This document shows, in pieces, positions 21,622 through 34,548 of a stretch of DNA of 64,000 nt. The stretch's first letter is position 1; each line of letters begins with the position of its first letter. The notes under the pieces were generated by a model. That model was not told the DNA's origin. It searched no databases and saw only the letters and a program-made list of their open reading frames with translations. Made by a program: the position numbers and the translations under genes. The stretch comes from Enoplolaimus lenunculus (Eukaryota > Nematoda > Enoplea > Enoplida > Thoracostomopsidae), in assembly GCA_030248215.1 (NCBI GenBank), contig JASANG010003325.1, positions 87,157 through 151,156 on the forward strand. The letters are read 5' to 3'.

Positions 21622-21773
21622 GGTCATGACCATAGCCAATAAACTTCAGCTTCCCTGGACAAATGTTGCCCCTCTAAAAAATATTCAACCTTGCATGTAA
21701 GTCATTGAAAATCCTTGTATGCACATCCTAAAAATTAGTGTCCCCCTAGCAAAGTGAGCTGACTACGGACCTC
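21622..21773 (+). mobile_element. Family G MITE, copy 6
   Basis: CATAGCCAATAAACTTCAGC, then AATATTCAACCTTGCATGTA, AAAATCCTTGTATGCACATC and AAAGTGAGCTGACTACGGAC give the family order over about 150 bp. Confidence 0.6.
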
Positions 21774-22270
21774 GTCGTCGCGATAAAATTTGATGGCTTT
21801 AAATGTTTGCTTTTAAAACGAACAGCACAATCATGATCACTATTCTAAGCATTCAAAAACAGATTTGTTTTGATCGAAATCGTCTATAAATTCCATCGGT
21901 TTTAGGCTTCCCTTTCAATAAATTTAACCATAATGAGCCAGTCACAAAGAAGCACAAAGCCGCATGATGACTAAGTCGCCGTTGTGGGCAACAATGCCAT
22001 GGCCCTTCCAAAAACTTTGATAATTTATTAATTTATTTATCTTATTTATTGAATTCTAACTGTAACAAAAAGCCAGAAACAAAAAATCATATATAGGTAA
22101 TTAGTTGACATGGCAATCCATAAACCAGAATCCTGACTACGCCCACGATCCGGCTGAAATCAAAACGCATTTTAGCAGTTGTCATCTGGACATCAATGTC
22201 ACTTAAAGCTTGGTTCACTATCATTCGGCACACAGCTCGTTCGGCCAACAGTTAATTTGTTAATTTTCTG

Positions 22271-22719
22271 TACTGTAGTGACCCGAATAAGAGGGGGACT
22301 GATATTTATTTGGCCTTTCCAGAGGGTACCCCCCTTGTTATTCGGTTACGGACTGTTATTTATTTTTAACCCACGCTCCACCACCCTTCGTAATACTGAT
22401 ATATATCCGGTACTGCAAGTGTTCGTTTAATTAAACGTTTATTTGTCTTGCGTCAATAGCTTGAGCGATCATGCAAGGTTATACTTAGGAATGTACTTTC
22501 AAACTTTAAGTACGCCTTAAAGATTCGAACTCAATTTTATTTGGTCCTGGAGTCATTTATGCACTACAATTAAGAATAACTGACCTTCATGGACTCTAAC
22601 TAGGATTTAGGGACTCTATCCGCCTTTATTAGGGATACAGACTCCTATTGATTGGGACTCAAAAAGGGGACCCAAACACTCTTATTACGCTACACTCTCT
22701 TATTCGGGTCACACCAGTA
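22271..22719. mobile_element. Family A MITE, copy 3, full length
   Basis: 449 bp. Left end TACTGTAGTGACCCGAATAA; right end CTTATTCGGGTCACACCAGTA. The interior runs GATATTTATTTGGCCTTTCC, GGTTACGGACTGTTATTTA, AATTAAACGTTTATTTGTCT and GACTCTATCCGCC. The flanking TA on both sides fits a Tc1/mariner-type target, and no transposase is encoded. Confidence 0.85.
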
Positions 22720-22953
22720 ATGTTTGTTAAAAATCAACTGAATTTTTTGACTTGTATATACAATCCAACCAGCAGGTTATTTGAAAATCTTCACAAGTGC
22801 TGTTTAGTCATTTGTTCCGAAATTGCAAGAGCTCACGTATCCCTATATGCGCTCCTTCGAAGTACATAATTCATGTCAAATTTAAATGTTAGCCCAATGA
22901 GATGTTGGCCGAGTGATAGTGCGCGAACAGCTTTATAGGGTCAATCTTGCTTG

Positions 22954-23270
22954 AAACTCAATCAATGCAAATATCCGCTTTAATAGTGGCTGATCTAGAA
23001 ATTTCAACCGAGGGCCGTGAGATATATTTACGATTCAGAAATTAAAATATTCAAAAAAAATAAAAAAAGAAACAAAAACGAAACTCAATCAATGCAAATA
23101 TCCGTTTTAATAGTGGCTGATCTAGAAATTTCTACCGAGGGCCGTGAGATATATTTACGAAAAAATCGTTGCAATCGAAGTGAACAAAAAACCAAACACA
23201 TCTTTGGTAGTAATTCTTAATACAAAATTTTGGTTTTGACCGCTATTTAGAAGGCGTTGGCTGTCGGCGA
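22954..23270. repeat. Direct repeat of about 82 bp inside a D-related element
   Basis: A unit starting GAAACTCAATCAATGCAAAT occurs at 22954 and again near 23079 with about two differences, separated by an A-rich spacer. Each contains AATAGTGGCTGATCTAGAAA, a worn D-type terminus. The rest (GTTGCAATCGAAGTGAACAA and TTTTGGTTTTGACCGCTATT) is D-like. Confidence 0.7.
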
Positions 23271-24931
23271 GCCCCAAATTAAACCCGCCATGTACGCTTT
23301 AACATGGGTTCTAAAACCCTCTAGTCTACAAAAGCCAAACAGAAGACAAATGTCAAGATGACACATAACCGTCCAAAATCATTGAACAGTAGGAATCAAA
23401 CCGAATCAGTTTGTCACACCACGGCTGCGAAATTAATTTTGTTCAAAACTACCATCGGGGGATTTATTTTGATGTTGTGTAATCTTGCACAGGGCACGAA
23501 AACAGGTCGTAATGAGCTGCGGGACCTAAAGAAACAACCAAATTTAAAACTTCAAATTTTGGATTTGACATCTGTTTGAAATTTCATATTTTTCGGCGTT
23601 TTTTTCAGTTATGTCGTCGTAGTTTATACTAGTATAAGCAAGAAAATATTTTGTTCCTGCGAATATTTGTTTTCAGGCTGTCTATACATTTTCGGCCAGA
23701 GACGCGAAGTTGTTGGTGGCAGATGCGACGCCTATTCCACCCCATCCCCCGTTGCTCTTCAAACTTACGGCGCAAATTTTACTACCTGAATCTATATTCC
23801 TTGTAGCGTAGGACCCGTAAAGCCTTTTGGTTATGTCCATGTATGTGTTTTGATATTAACAGCTACTGCGAAAATGCTGCAAAAGTACAGCTTCAGAACT
23901 ATAGACGCGACACTTCAGTAAAGAATTTTAACAAGCTAACTTAGAGCCCGCAAAAGCCATTTTGCTTCCGTGTGTGAGCATATAACCAAACAACCTTAAA
24001 CAATAAATCCTAATTATGCTACTGCTGTATAAAGCATATTTTTGCATTCAATTGTACACATAGGTCAAGTTAACCAAATCTTGCAATCTCATCAGCAGAG
24101 AACTAACTCAGAATAGCGCATGCTTCTGTCTTATTCAAACGGAAACTAGTAGAGTAATAGAAGGCATATCAAATGCATGGAATGAAAATTGATATTTTAA
24201 TTGAATTAAACGTCAAGGAGAAGAAAGCGGATAAAAAGGCTTGCGGTGTCAGTTATAAACACTCAACTCAACAACAGCAAGCGCACTGAACACCGACAAT
24301 CACGAGCGTATCCAAGGGGAAGAACAGAAGGAAACACTACCTAAATTTTTCGAAGAGGCAAAAAATCCCTTTTAACAGACTTTAGGATAACCTTCAGCAT
24401 CTTGGAGGTCAGTCGTGTTTTGTAGACATCAACGTATAACCCTCAAATTGAAATCTTCCTGTGGCTTCGCTTGTGCGACCAGTTTTAGGCTTGGAATTGG
24501 CAATGGCATTGAAAACATATTTGCATTGTAGATTAGAAACGTACCCGCAAAATTTTATTTCGGAGGAGTTAATTTTATCTAAAAAAAATTTTGCAGAGCA
24601 AAAAAAGACACTTTTTGACCTCTAAACTCAATCATGTTATTCTGTTAAAAATAGGTGGTTTGTTGTGCGTCCGAAAATTTCCGAAGAGCTGGATCTCCCC
24701 TTATCCCGACCTTTGTACACGCTCCTGTTTATAGAGTATTATTTTGAACACAGACGGTGTGTAATGCGACATGGGTGTAGTGACGAAGGCACAATGAGTA
24801 GCGCAACTTGTTTCGTACAAAAGATATATTTTTTAACCGGAAATGGTGTCTGATTGCTATAGCCAATGATTTGCATGTATCGTTTCATAAAACAAATATT
24901 TTACATGCTATGAGAGGCCAAAAAATTTCAC

Positions 24932-25143
24932 CAGGGCACGGAAGCATATTGTGTGCCTCCAAGCCGCGCTACCACTTTCCCCGGGCACTGGCTTAGCTTC
25001 TCTGACCCGCTCTGGCTATGCGATTGTTTATCTGACGTAGTCTCCCACCAATCGGAATCCCTCGGCGCGTCACAGACGACGAACCGCGCTATATCTGCAA
25101 AATTGAGCCGAACCGCTGACACGTCTATCTGTGTAGACATAGA
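24932..25143 (-). CDS. Putative coding exon, GC-rich, faintly SH3-like
   Basis: The exon stands out as a GC-rich block in AT-rich DNA. On the minus strand the acceptor AAATTATTTTCAG is followed after three bases by ATG, and the frame stays open for 70 codons to a G|GTGAAA donor (212 bp, phase 0 in, two bases of a codon out). It reads MSTQIDVSAVRLNFADIARF, then VVCDAPRDSDWWETTSDK. The pattern of alternating hydrophobics followed by D-x-D-W-W-E and later G-K-V recalls the middle of an SH3 domain, but the ALYDY part and the terminal proline motif are missing, so this is only a suggestion. It may be a first coding exon or an internal exon. Partner exons were not found. Confidence 0.38.
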
Positions 25144-26690
25144 CTGAAAATAATTTACTGAGGCAATAAATTTTATGGTTGAAGAATTATTTTTAGTGAA
25201 AACGCGTCAAACTTTTTTCTAAACATTTAATGCATAAACGGTTTTTGAATAGATTTTTTTGGCGTTCAGGCGATTTTTGAACAGTCCCTCACAAAATTAC
25301 AAAACAGAAATTTAAGCAATAAATCTTTAATTTGTCTTCTAATACTAAAATTTGAATATTTCTTCATGCTAGCGAACGCGGATAATATTGATCTATTCGT
25401 TTCAGTGCTACATTGTAAAATGAAAAGAAACAAGAGTGTATAATTTGTAGGGTATATATCACTCCTAGAAATTACGGAGGAAAACTGAATAAAGTACCTT
25501 TACCAACTTTGACTATCTTGTGGATCGTAAAGGTTATAAAAACTGTCCTTGATAAGGAAGTTTGCGAAATAAACAGGATAGTATTTTTGGGAATGAGGTC
25601 GCACTGTAATATCACCGCTTTCATCATCTTTTGAGCTGATTTAAATGTTATTAACATTTTACTTTTAAACTCTGCATGACAAACTGCATTAAAATTCAAA
25701 TTCAGCAGCACAAATTCAATAAACATTAATGTGAACAAAAAAAACGAAAATAAATAGTATTACATGTCCATTTAGTTTCATAGCTAACGTAAGAAACGGG
25801 TTTTTAGACTTTACTAAGCCTTTTACAATTTGATGTCCACTAATCTCAACAGGAATGGCAGTTTGGCTTGTTTGGTATACTTTAGGTTTACCTTGATCCA
25901 GAAATGGTGGGTAACCCTGTGACATTCGTTAGTGGGGTACAAACAACAGAAATTATGAAACTAAACGTTTTTATATTAGAGCAGATTGGAATATTCGTGT
26001 ATCGCCTAACAATTTGTGAAAATTTAATATCGTGATTTCTTTGAAAGCGTTTGCTTGACTTCATGGCCGTAACGTTACGAATATCGGTGTTCTGTATACT
26101 TTTCCGTAGTTAAATTGTGAACGAAAACTCACAAGCGAAGCGATCGACAAGTTGGAAGCACTTTAGTGATGTGCAATACGAAAATTTTTCCTTCTATGTC
26201 TGTCCGTTTGGAATCCGATCACTGGTTAGTCTACCAAATCATTACGAAATGCGGCCAAACAACGAATTCTGAGTAATTCCCTCCGCCGTTTGACAGAATC
26301 AAATTTTAGAACTTTCCGTTGTCATTTTAACCGGCTGAAAACGGTTTAAAAGTTGTAAACTTTTTAATTTCAGCGATAAAAACATTAATAGCATAGTTTC
26401 CCCTGTCAGAGATCTGAATGAACACCGTATTACTTGCGAACGTAAACTTAGCGATTATGGAAAAACAGTGAACTGTTCAGTAGACTCCAATCCAGCGAAG
26501 GTGTAGCCCGGATTATATTTCCGAAGTTGAAAGCCAGGTCTAAAAGTTTCCTGCAAATAAAGCGTAACGGGTGAGAATACTTTTTGACAACTGCAGATTG
26601 TTTCAAATTGATGTTTCCAGTGTTTCTGGAAACATCGCAGGGCTACGATGAATATTCCCGTGTTGCCACTTGGATACGTACCTGCAAGTC

Positions 26691-26850
26691 GGGCCCGTAG
26701 CCAAGAGGGGGCCAGGGGGGCTCTGCCCCCTGGAAAAATTTTGGTTCCCCTAGAAAATTTTCAACCTTGCTTGCAAGTCACTAAAACCCTTGAATGCCAC
26801 TCTTAAAATTTTTTAGCCCCCCCTAGCATGGTGAGCTGGCCACGGGCCTG
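26691..26850 (+). mobile_element. Family G MITE, copy 7, best preserved
   Basis: 160 bp: GGGCCCGTAGCCAAGAGGGG at the left and AGCTGGCCACGGGCCTG at the right form imperfect inverted repeats. The interior has CTCTGCCCCCTGGAAAAATT, TTTTCAACCTTGCTTGCAAG and AAACCCTTGAATGCC. No coding capacity. Confidence 0.85.
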
Positions 26851-29679
26851 CTGCAAGTCAATACAAACGTCAAAAATAGCCAATGGAATTTCACTAAAGA
26901 TACTCGAACGGGTTAACTGAGGCTATAAACGGTTTTAATGGCGAGCATTTTTAAGACAAACCTTATGGCTTTTGTGCATTTATTTAATGGACGCCTGTTG
27001 ATTGGTCGTCAACCAGATGTGTTGTGCCAAACCAAATAAACGCTCATAAATTGCTTCTAAAATAGACCAAAAAAGGACTAACCGCCATTAACAGTATTAC
27101 TTATTATGTTGAACGCAAAAATCATACTTATATACTTAAATGTTTGACATATGGTGGACTTTGTAATGGATAAAAGCATGTATACCTGGTAGATTCAAAT
27201 ATTTCAGAATTGGCTCCTAATTGATCTTGTAGAAAATAAAATTTGCTGATAGTCGGAAAATTGCAAATATTTCCTCGTAGCATAAGGTAAACACTTGCAG
27301 GATGATTATTTATACATTAAACCTAAAAACTGGCATATGAGCTTTCCATCTGCATGCTGTATAAGGTGAGTAAATCTCGCTTACAAACCTAGGCTTTGAT
27401 TAGGATATGAAGAGTTAGGGGTTACAGTTACCCAGGCTTGTAACTATCTGATCACGCTAGAAGGGGCCAAAGGACGGGTATTCATCTATTCAAATACCTC
27501 ACAGCTTGGGCTAAAACAGTTCTGTGGGTCAAACGTTTTTCTAATCGGCTGAACATCGAAGACCAGTCTGGCTATGGAGCATATGTTATTCGGTTTAAAT
27601 TTGTATGATCAGGACTATCAATGTAAATTTTGCTGTTTCTACCAAATACACGCACGTGAACTATGCGCTCATGACTCATCTGAAGAGATGCAAGTCCCTA
27701 CTCGTCCGATTTCCAGCAGAGATTCTTTAAAAATCAATTTAGCTTAAACACAAAAGGTAAAATACCAAAGACGCCGAACAAATGTGGATAAACATTTGAG
27801 CAAAGTAAGTAGTTCAACAACACCGACTATTTAAAGGCAAAACATCTCGCATTCACGCGTGTCTACATGCATGAACACACTGAAAGACACATTTTCATGC
27901 GGAATATACACATATTCACACGTGTTTGTGTACCCAAACTCGCATGTAGTCATAATCAATTTCACATAGCTGATAGCGTTCGGCTCAAAAGCGAGCAGTC
28001 AAGAGTATACAAAACAGAGCAGCGTAGGCAGGATTTCATTTCAGTAGGGCATAACTTCGTTTAAAGTTTTTTTGACATCGAGTGCAGCGAGAGAGATAAA
28101 AGTTTGATTTGTGAATGCCACAAAAATTGAATTCCATTGTTAACTAATTAGAAATATTTGGTTAAATGTTCCATCACACCTAACTCTCACCCTTGCATCC
28201 GTTTGTGACCTCAAAGTTTACAACACCTATTGGTTTTGTTGTTGTTTCTGAAATAAAGATTTGTACTTTACTTAAGAAATAAGACGCAATCAAAAGCGTA
28301 ATTTCCAGTAATAGTTCTTTTGTTATTTACAGAGTTTCGCTGAATTGTCAAACTTTCTTACTACTACTGAGGAAATCTGAACGTACGTTGCTTGAAACTG
28401 GGTAACAAATGAAATCAAAATATTCATGTGAGAAAAAATGTACGCATACGAGTAACCTAAATATTAGAAATAACTGGCTGATAATGTACTTAAATTTAAA
28501 TCACAGGTCTTTTAGTAATGATCGGTAGGTACTGTGGCCGAAAAATAAAGACTATAAGTTCAATCGAGTATAGTAGGGCCCTAGAGTCACCAAATAAATA
28601 CATTTGCAGGCCTGAGGTTCAATGGACGGCTTTTTCTTTCTAGCGTTCCTCATTGAAGTCGTGGCTATTGTTTTGCTGTAATTTAGTGTCGCGACTCGTG
28701 TGTTTGTTTTTATGCTATTGCCTTGCGCGTTTTTATCCCTTCTTATGATGCATTGTTGTTGTGAATTATGTTCATATTTATTTCGTACGTGCTCATTGTT
28801 GATTGAGTTGTCGTTATTGCAGATAAATTGAAAATGTCTTAGTAGCTGTCGACCTTTGTACTCCACTATATATACTTGCTAGCAACCACTTTGTTGTAAC
28901 CCCGTGCTGTACCGACTAAAAACTGACTAGAGCCCACTTGGAGGTTGACTGGGTATAGCTTAACTATTGATTGGATGTTTGATTGAGTAGGTATTTAAAC
29001 ATTGCATAATAGGACTTCGTTGTATAAAATTACACTTTTTCCGGCGAATTTCGTCTAAAGCAGTTCCATAAACACTCATTGTGGATGTCTCAAAAAATTA
29101 TCAGTGGGTAGTAGCCTATCATGAGCGTATAAAAAAGAATGTGTTAAAGGCAAAAGAACTAACTATTAAGGCCCTGCCTTGGTAGAAAACTTTAGTATAA
29201 CTTGTGACTTTAGGTGACTCTAGCCTGGTCCCAGTACAGGTTCGCCCATATATACACTCATATGAATGTCCGTGAGAGCTTAGGCGTAAGACCATATTGG
29301 AATTTAGTGACTCTCAAAACCCGATATCATGACCGGGGTAGTGTCATCCTCTAAACAAGTAGCGTAGGTAGACCCATGGCCACGAACACCTGTGACGGTT
29401 TCATCACGGAGTGGTCCGCAGGCATACCCGTTGGTAGCACAGTAACAATATGTTATATATTTTTGTTCCTTCTCTACCCTGACGGCGCCACTTAGGTAGG
29501 TTTTGCAACTCCTGATACGTATCAGAGTGTAAACGGACAGTAAAACATAACGGAAACAAAAACATATACTAATATCAAAATAACGGAAAGCACATATTTT
29601 TTTGAACTCTTTGAATGAATATCTAAATTTTAATTTTACTGGTCAATGTGGTTGTAAAGTTGGAAAATGTAAACAACAA

Positions 29680-29765
29680 GGGCGGAACAGTATTATAAGC
29701 GTTATCTTAAGCTTAAGTTTACGCGTAAGAATCAGCATTCCTAAGCCTAAGCCAAGCAATGGACC
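29680..29765 (+). mobile_element. Family B fragment
   Basis: AAGGGCGGAACAGTATTATA, a short hexamer array and AAGCCTAAGCCAAGCAATGG. The right-hand half is missing. Confidence 0.5.
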
Positions 29766-31324
29766 CAATTTTAAACCATCTTTTTGTTTCTGAAATCTGC
29801 GCAATACATTTGTATAGTTTACATTTTGGTACGCTATTTAATCGTTTGCTACATTGTGTACATTGACTTCCAAAAGAATGCATTCTAATTTACATATACG
29901 TGTATGTTATATGTTATTTCTTGTTTATACATGAAACATTCAGTACAGCAGCTGGAACGCTGCTCAATATATGTATGTGGTGCGTTTCAGCTTCTGTGAT
30001 GAAAAGTTGTGCAATTTTTACGCAATTTAGAACTAAATTTGAGCGTAAAAATATCGGAACTTTCGTTTTATTTGTATAACGGAAACAAAAACGAACATCG
30101 AGTTTTACCTAAAACAGAAACGGATATCCGGTCATACCCTGGCACGTATATATAGTGCCATATTTAATCAAACGCAAAACTATACTATTTTATAATATGG
30201 CAAAATGTTGTTGTAGAAACAGACAAAACAACCCGAACGTAGATAACAGCGCAAAACCAAATGCATTATGATGAATAGCTATAATTAAGGTAATGCAGCC
30301 AGGAGTATACAGCAAGTTGTCCGCTAATAGTAGCTTTAATCAGCTGAAACTGTATTCTGTAGCCCTCGTATCTAGCTCAAGCTGTAATAGGGCCCATACT
30401 TTTTAACAGCGTCAGAGCTCACAATAATCAATGCCGTGTTACCAACGTTAAGTTGAAAACTTAAAACTTTTACTTTATAGTTGGAAAAGCAGAAGCGAAC
30501 TTTGTTTATTGCAGACCTGCAAACCGATACTTTACCAAGGAATACGGGAACAAGGATGTCTAGGAAGCTACCTGACAAACCTAAAAAATTATTAGGGTTG
30601 TCTCAGACACCCATAAAACTCAGACAAATGTCGTTTAAATGCAAAAGAATGTGCTGCTTTGCCACTCGCTTAGTTGGCAGAACTTTTTAAAATACTATGC
30701 CTATTTTTTGACGCCTGGTTGCCTATCAAACATCAGATTACCTGCCGGACTGAATGTGAAATCTTTAAGCGTATATATTTTAACCATGACTATATCAAGA
30801 CGTTTGCTGCACATGCCTTTTCGCGTTATTGCCGGGCAAGCAAGTAACGGTTTGACCCATGTTGATTTATCGTCAACGTTAATATTCAGGCTTTTTAACC
30901 AGCAGAGCAGACAAAATTTGGATATCATATGACGTTAACTTACAAACCAACGCTATCAGATGCTCAATGTGTGCAACAGCCCGCATGTCACGTGATGCTA
31001 CATGACATTTATGCGAGTATCACATGATATTTCAAAAGTACAAGAAGTATCATATGATATTCCATCTGCACAGTGTATTATATCTTCGTGTGATAATAAG
31101 CTTTGATGACAGAGGCACAGATGGGCTTTGAAGCACCACATACGCGCCGTGACAAAAATACTTCAAAATTGTTGCTATAAATAAAACATAATTTCAAATT
31201 ATAATATCATATGATATGCAACAGTATAATTTGATAATTGCAGACGTCAGCAACATCATGATATTCGCAGTAAATACAAGTACAAATCTTAAGTTTACAC
31301 CACAAAAAGCCTAAGGGTGGTGCT

Positions 31325-31500
31325 ATGCTTTTGATGACGTCCGGCGGAATTCGTCACCGCCAAGGCCGTGCATTATCGTCCATCGCCGTCCGTCACCGTG
31401 CGGTATCAGACACAAATTACCTATGTGTGATACCGTATGGTGACGAACCGTGACCACGGTGCCAAACGGCACCGCACGACAAATATTGCACAACCCTAAA
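31325..31500. mobile_element. Family H GC-rich palindromic element, copy 2
   Basis: Inverted relative to the copy at 14095. CGTCCGTCACCGTGCGGTAT and ATACCGTATGGTGACGAAC form the inner arms; GGTGCCAAACGGCACCGCAC lies at the right end. The left end also contains GACGTCCGGCGGAATTCGTC. Confidence 0.65.
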
Positions 31501-32581
31501 ACCAATTCCTCGTGCACATCACATGTGTATATTTCATCAAACAATTATACTGTGACTCTGTAATTACCACACTAGAGTTAAAAAATTAGGTAGGTCCGGT
31601 CAAAACTAATGTGGGGACACCCGCAACATTATAATTCTGGTTTCCCAAAATGATATAAATTTATTTGACATATTTTTGCATGAATATCAACACAAAGTCT
31701 TAATTCGGAGTCGGTCTGGTTGAAAAAATGCGTCGCAACAATCTGTAAGGGCAACCAAAAGCTGCACTGGTGCCAGAATAATGGAGGAAACGTCGCGAGG
31801 CGAAGCGACAAGTTTGAACTTAATTCATCGCCAACTATTAATTTCCAGGATTCATAGCATTGGGACTTCACTGGATTGCTGTGTTTGGGAACGCCAAGAC
31901 TGAACCAAATTTAGACATGAACAAGAGTGGCCGTACACCTACATACACCGATGTACATCGAATATAACCTTTACTTCTATTTCTGACCAAGTCTTATACA
32001 ACTGGTGGAATCGCATACTGAAATTTTTGAGTAGACAAGACAAAAGTACTTCAACCGTCTATAGACAAACGTTTTGGATCATAGAAAGCAAAAAAAAATC
32101 ACGTGAGATTACACCCTTCCGAGACGAAGTCCTGGACACGGCCTTGGGCAGTGAGTCGCCTGACAAAATTTTTGGGCAGACAAGAGAAAAGTATATATGC
32201 TATAAAATAAGTAAATACCTTCTGAAGTATAGAAGTCGACAACATCTTTTCACACGAGTCCTGAGACGATGTCGCGGCTACGGCTATTTAGTCACAGTGA
32301 GGCGGAGTTTGGCTAGAAAAAGCCCTCTGAGGTATATTTCGGAACACCAACAAGGCGTTGGCACAAATCTTCACTGTTCTCTCCGTCTGATAGAATATTA
32401 TAGCTGCGGATTTACTTGCTTCAGAATCCTCGACAAAGGTTCTTATATAGCCATGGTGCCGAAATTTTTGTAATTTCACGAATATTTCGTATTTCACTGA
32501 TCTTCAAATATCATTGCAGCACAGTTTTTCAATTTTTATTTGCCTTGACCTGTTTTAAAACTTTTGGGCAATGTTTAGAAA

Positions 32582-32768
32582 AGGGCCGTTAGTGTAGTAT
32601 AAAACATGTTACTTGGACTAAAGCCAATGCTTAAGAATAACCATCAGAATGTGCTTATACCTAAAGCGTACGCCTATTTACCTAATTCTACGTCTATTCC
32701 TAAGCAAAGAAATTAGCATAAAGCAGTCCCGTAGAAAAACGTTCCGCACCTGATCAATTACAAGAGCC
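32582..32768 (+). mobile_element. Family B MITE, diverged
   Basis: AGGGCCGTTAGTGTAGTATA at the left, degraded hexamers (CCTAAAGCGTACGCC) inside, and AGCAGTCCCGTAGAAAAACG with TTCCGCACCTGATCAATTAC at the right, in family order. Confidence 0.55.
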
Positions 32769-33040
32769 AAAATGTTCAAACAGATAATTTTTATATCATA
32801 TTATTGCTAAAATATATATAGCTTTTTCCCTACTATTGATCACATCACATCTTTCCCTTTTATTCTGCTACAGCACATTTGGTTAAGTTTGAGCTTTGAC
32901 GCTTTTGAGGGTGGTGCTGTACTTGAAATAAATTCATAATTGCTCCCGACGCCGGCAGTAAGTTAATAAGTATAGATACCGATTTTGGTCCAAATTTTTG
33001 AATGCGCGGACGCCCCACCCCCAGGTTAGGCGTAGGGCCG

Positions 33041-33241
33041 ACGGTAAAATATGGTGAGACAAATTGACTCTGTCCGAAACCACATTTTCCTGACTACACA
33101 AACTGAGTCAAAATTTGACGCCGCCGCAGTCAATTTCGACTTAATTTGACTCTGGTGGAGTCGAATTTTGACCCAGTTTGGGTGGCCAGGAAAAGCATAT
33201 TTCGGAGAAAGAGAATTTGACTCACCATTTTTTGCAGTGCA
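33041..33241. mobile_element. Family C foldback MITE, copy 2
   Basis: About 200 bp and homologous throughout to the copy at 5047: TGGTGAGACAAATTGACTCT at the left, TTTGACTCACCATTTTTTGC at the right, with GACTACACAAACTGAGTCAA inside. The left terminus is worn (CGGTAAAATATGG); the right end is intact. Confidence 0.8.
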
Positions 33242-33510
33242 GCTCATATGTTTTTAATCTTGTTGATTTGTAAACACTAGAACAGTCAAGTCTAAAATTT
33301 CAATTTCAAACTCTTCTGGCTGTTTTATAATTTTCTAAAGTCAATCACTATGTATTAATCTGTAAGAATTCGAAGTTTCGTAAACAAAACATTACTTATT
33401 TTAATTAATATTTCAATATTTCTTATTGAATTACAAAACGGACTACAAAAATTTGTCTGTTTCAATGCTTGAACCCATGTGGCTGTCTCCCAGAATATTT
33501 TGTACGTTGC

Positions 33511-33647
33511 GTGTATGCTAGAGGATAGGACTAAAATGCTTAGGAGGGGCATACAAGGTTGTTAGATGACTTAAAAGCGAGGCTGAAAAATTTAAAAAAA
33601 TTTTGAGGGATGAAAGCTTAGCTTTGTGCTTCGCTCTGGCTACAGGC
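33511..33647 (-). mobile_element. Family G MITE, copy 8, diverged
   Basis: Reverse orientation. GAGGGGCATACAAGGTTGTT, then GCGAGGCTGAAAAATTT and CGCTCTGGCTACAGGC match the family order with many changes. Confidence 0.45.
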
Positions 33648-33956
33648 AACGTATGATTGATGTTTATACAATCTATCTTAGCGCAAATATTGACGTGATC
33701 CGATGCTTTTAGGGAGATTAGTTCTCATACCGAATACCTGTTTTAGAAGACATTTATTTTGCAATAAATTTTGACATTTCTTTCACATAGTTGTTTTGTT
33801 TTGTTTTTAGTAGAGTCAATTTTCATTACAAAACGCTTCTTCGCACATTGAGATGTGTTCGCCCAAACAAACAGCAAGGTTTTATGCAATGATGCTTTTA
33901 GCTCATTTTCCATCCACACACTTTGATATTTTTACGTTTTATGCTTGCAATCTTTT

Positions 33957-34149
33957 GGCCCATGTAAAGATCAGGGGCGGAACGTTTTTCTACAGGACTG
34001 CAATAGACTGAGCTTAGTAAACTTTAAGACTATTTTTTGCATAGGCTTAATTTTCATGTAAGCTCAATGTGTATGCTCATTCTTGCGCTCAGGCTTAAGC
34101 CTAAGAACATACTTTTAGTATAGTTACGGCCCTGTTCTTCACATTGGCT
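33957..34149 (-). mobile_element. Family B MITE, reverse orientation
   Basis: GGCCCATGTAAAGATCAGGG and GCGGAACGTTTTTCTACAGG at one end, CTTAGG-type hexamers in the core, and TACGGCCCTGTTCTTCACAT followed by TGGC at the other. Confidence 0.75.
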
Positions 34150-34548
34150 CAATCTTTTAAAGCACGTTTCACTGTCTGTGCTGCTAGTGAGTTAAGGATT
34201 CAGAAACTTGGAATGTTGGGAGACATATGCAATTCACGAAAACGCGGCACCGAAGATGCTGCTTTAGCTTTTGAGACATGTAGAAAAGCAGTTTCGCAGA
34301 AACGGTAGAAATTATCTCAAAATCCAACATAATCTGCGCCTTAAACATCGGATCCAGAGTTTCTCAGTTAAACATGCCAGATGGGCAATCCGTATTCTTT
34401 ATATTAGTTTGAAGCCATGTAATCTTTTCTGCCAATTAAAAAATTCGAAAGATAAACATACTGAAACAAAATAAGTCAGTATAAGCCTCATTTGGAAGCA
34501 AAAGAGAAACGGGAGAACGTTTTGTATAAATCACAGTATATATGACGT

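Larger units (their letters stand above)
18620..24931. other. Non-coding stretch of about 6.3 kb
   Basis: Holds a B element, two A elements, a G element and D-related repeats, listed separately. Between 19960 and 21620 and between 23280 and 24930 the sequence appears unique and AT-rich, with no exon I can support. Confidence 0.5.

Noticed and set aside
32027-32473. 148-codon plus-strand frame
   Set aside because: It has no ATG near its start, no recognisable peptide and a competing open frame on the other strand; a run this long is possible by chance in 64 kb of such DNA.
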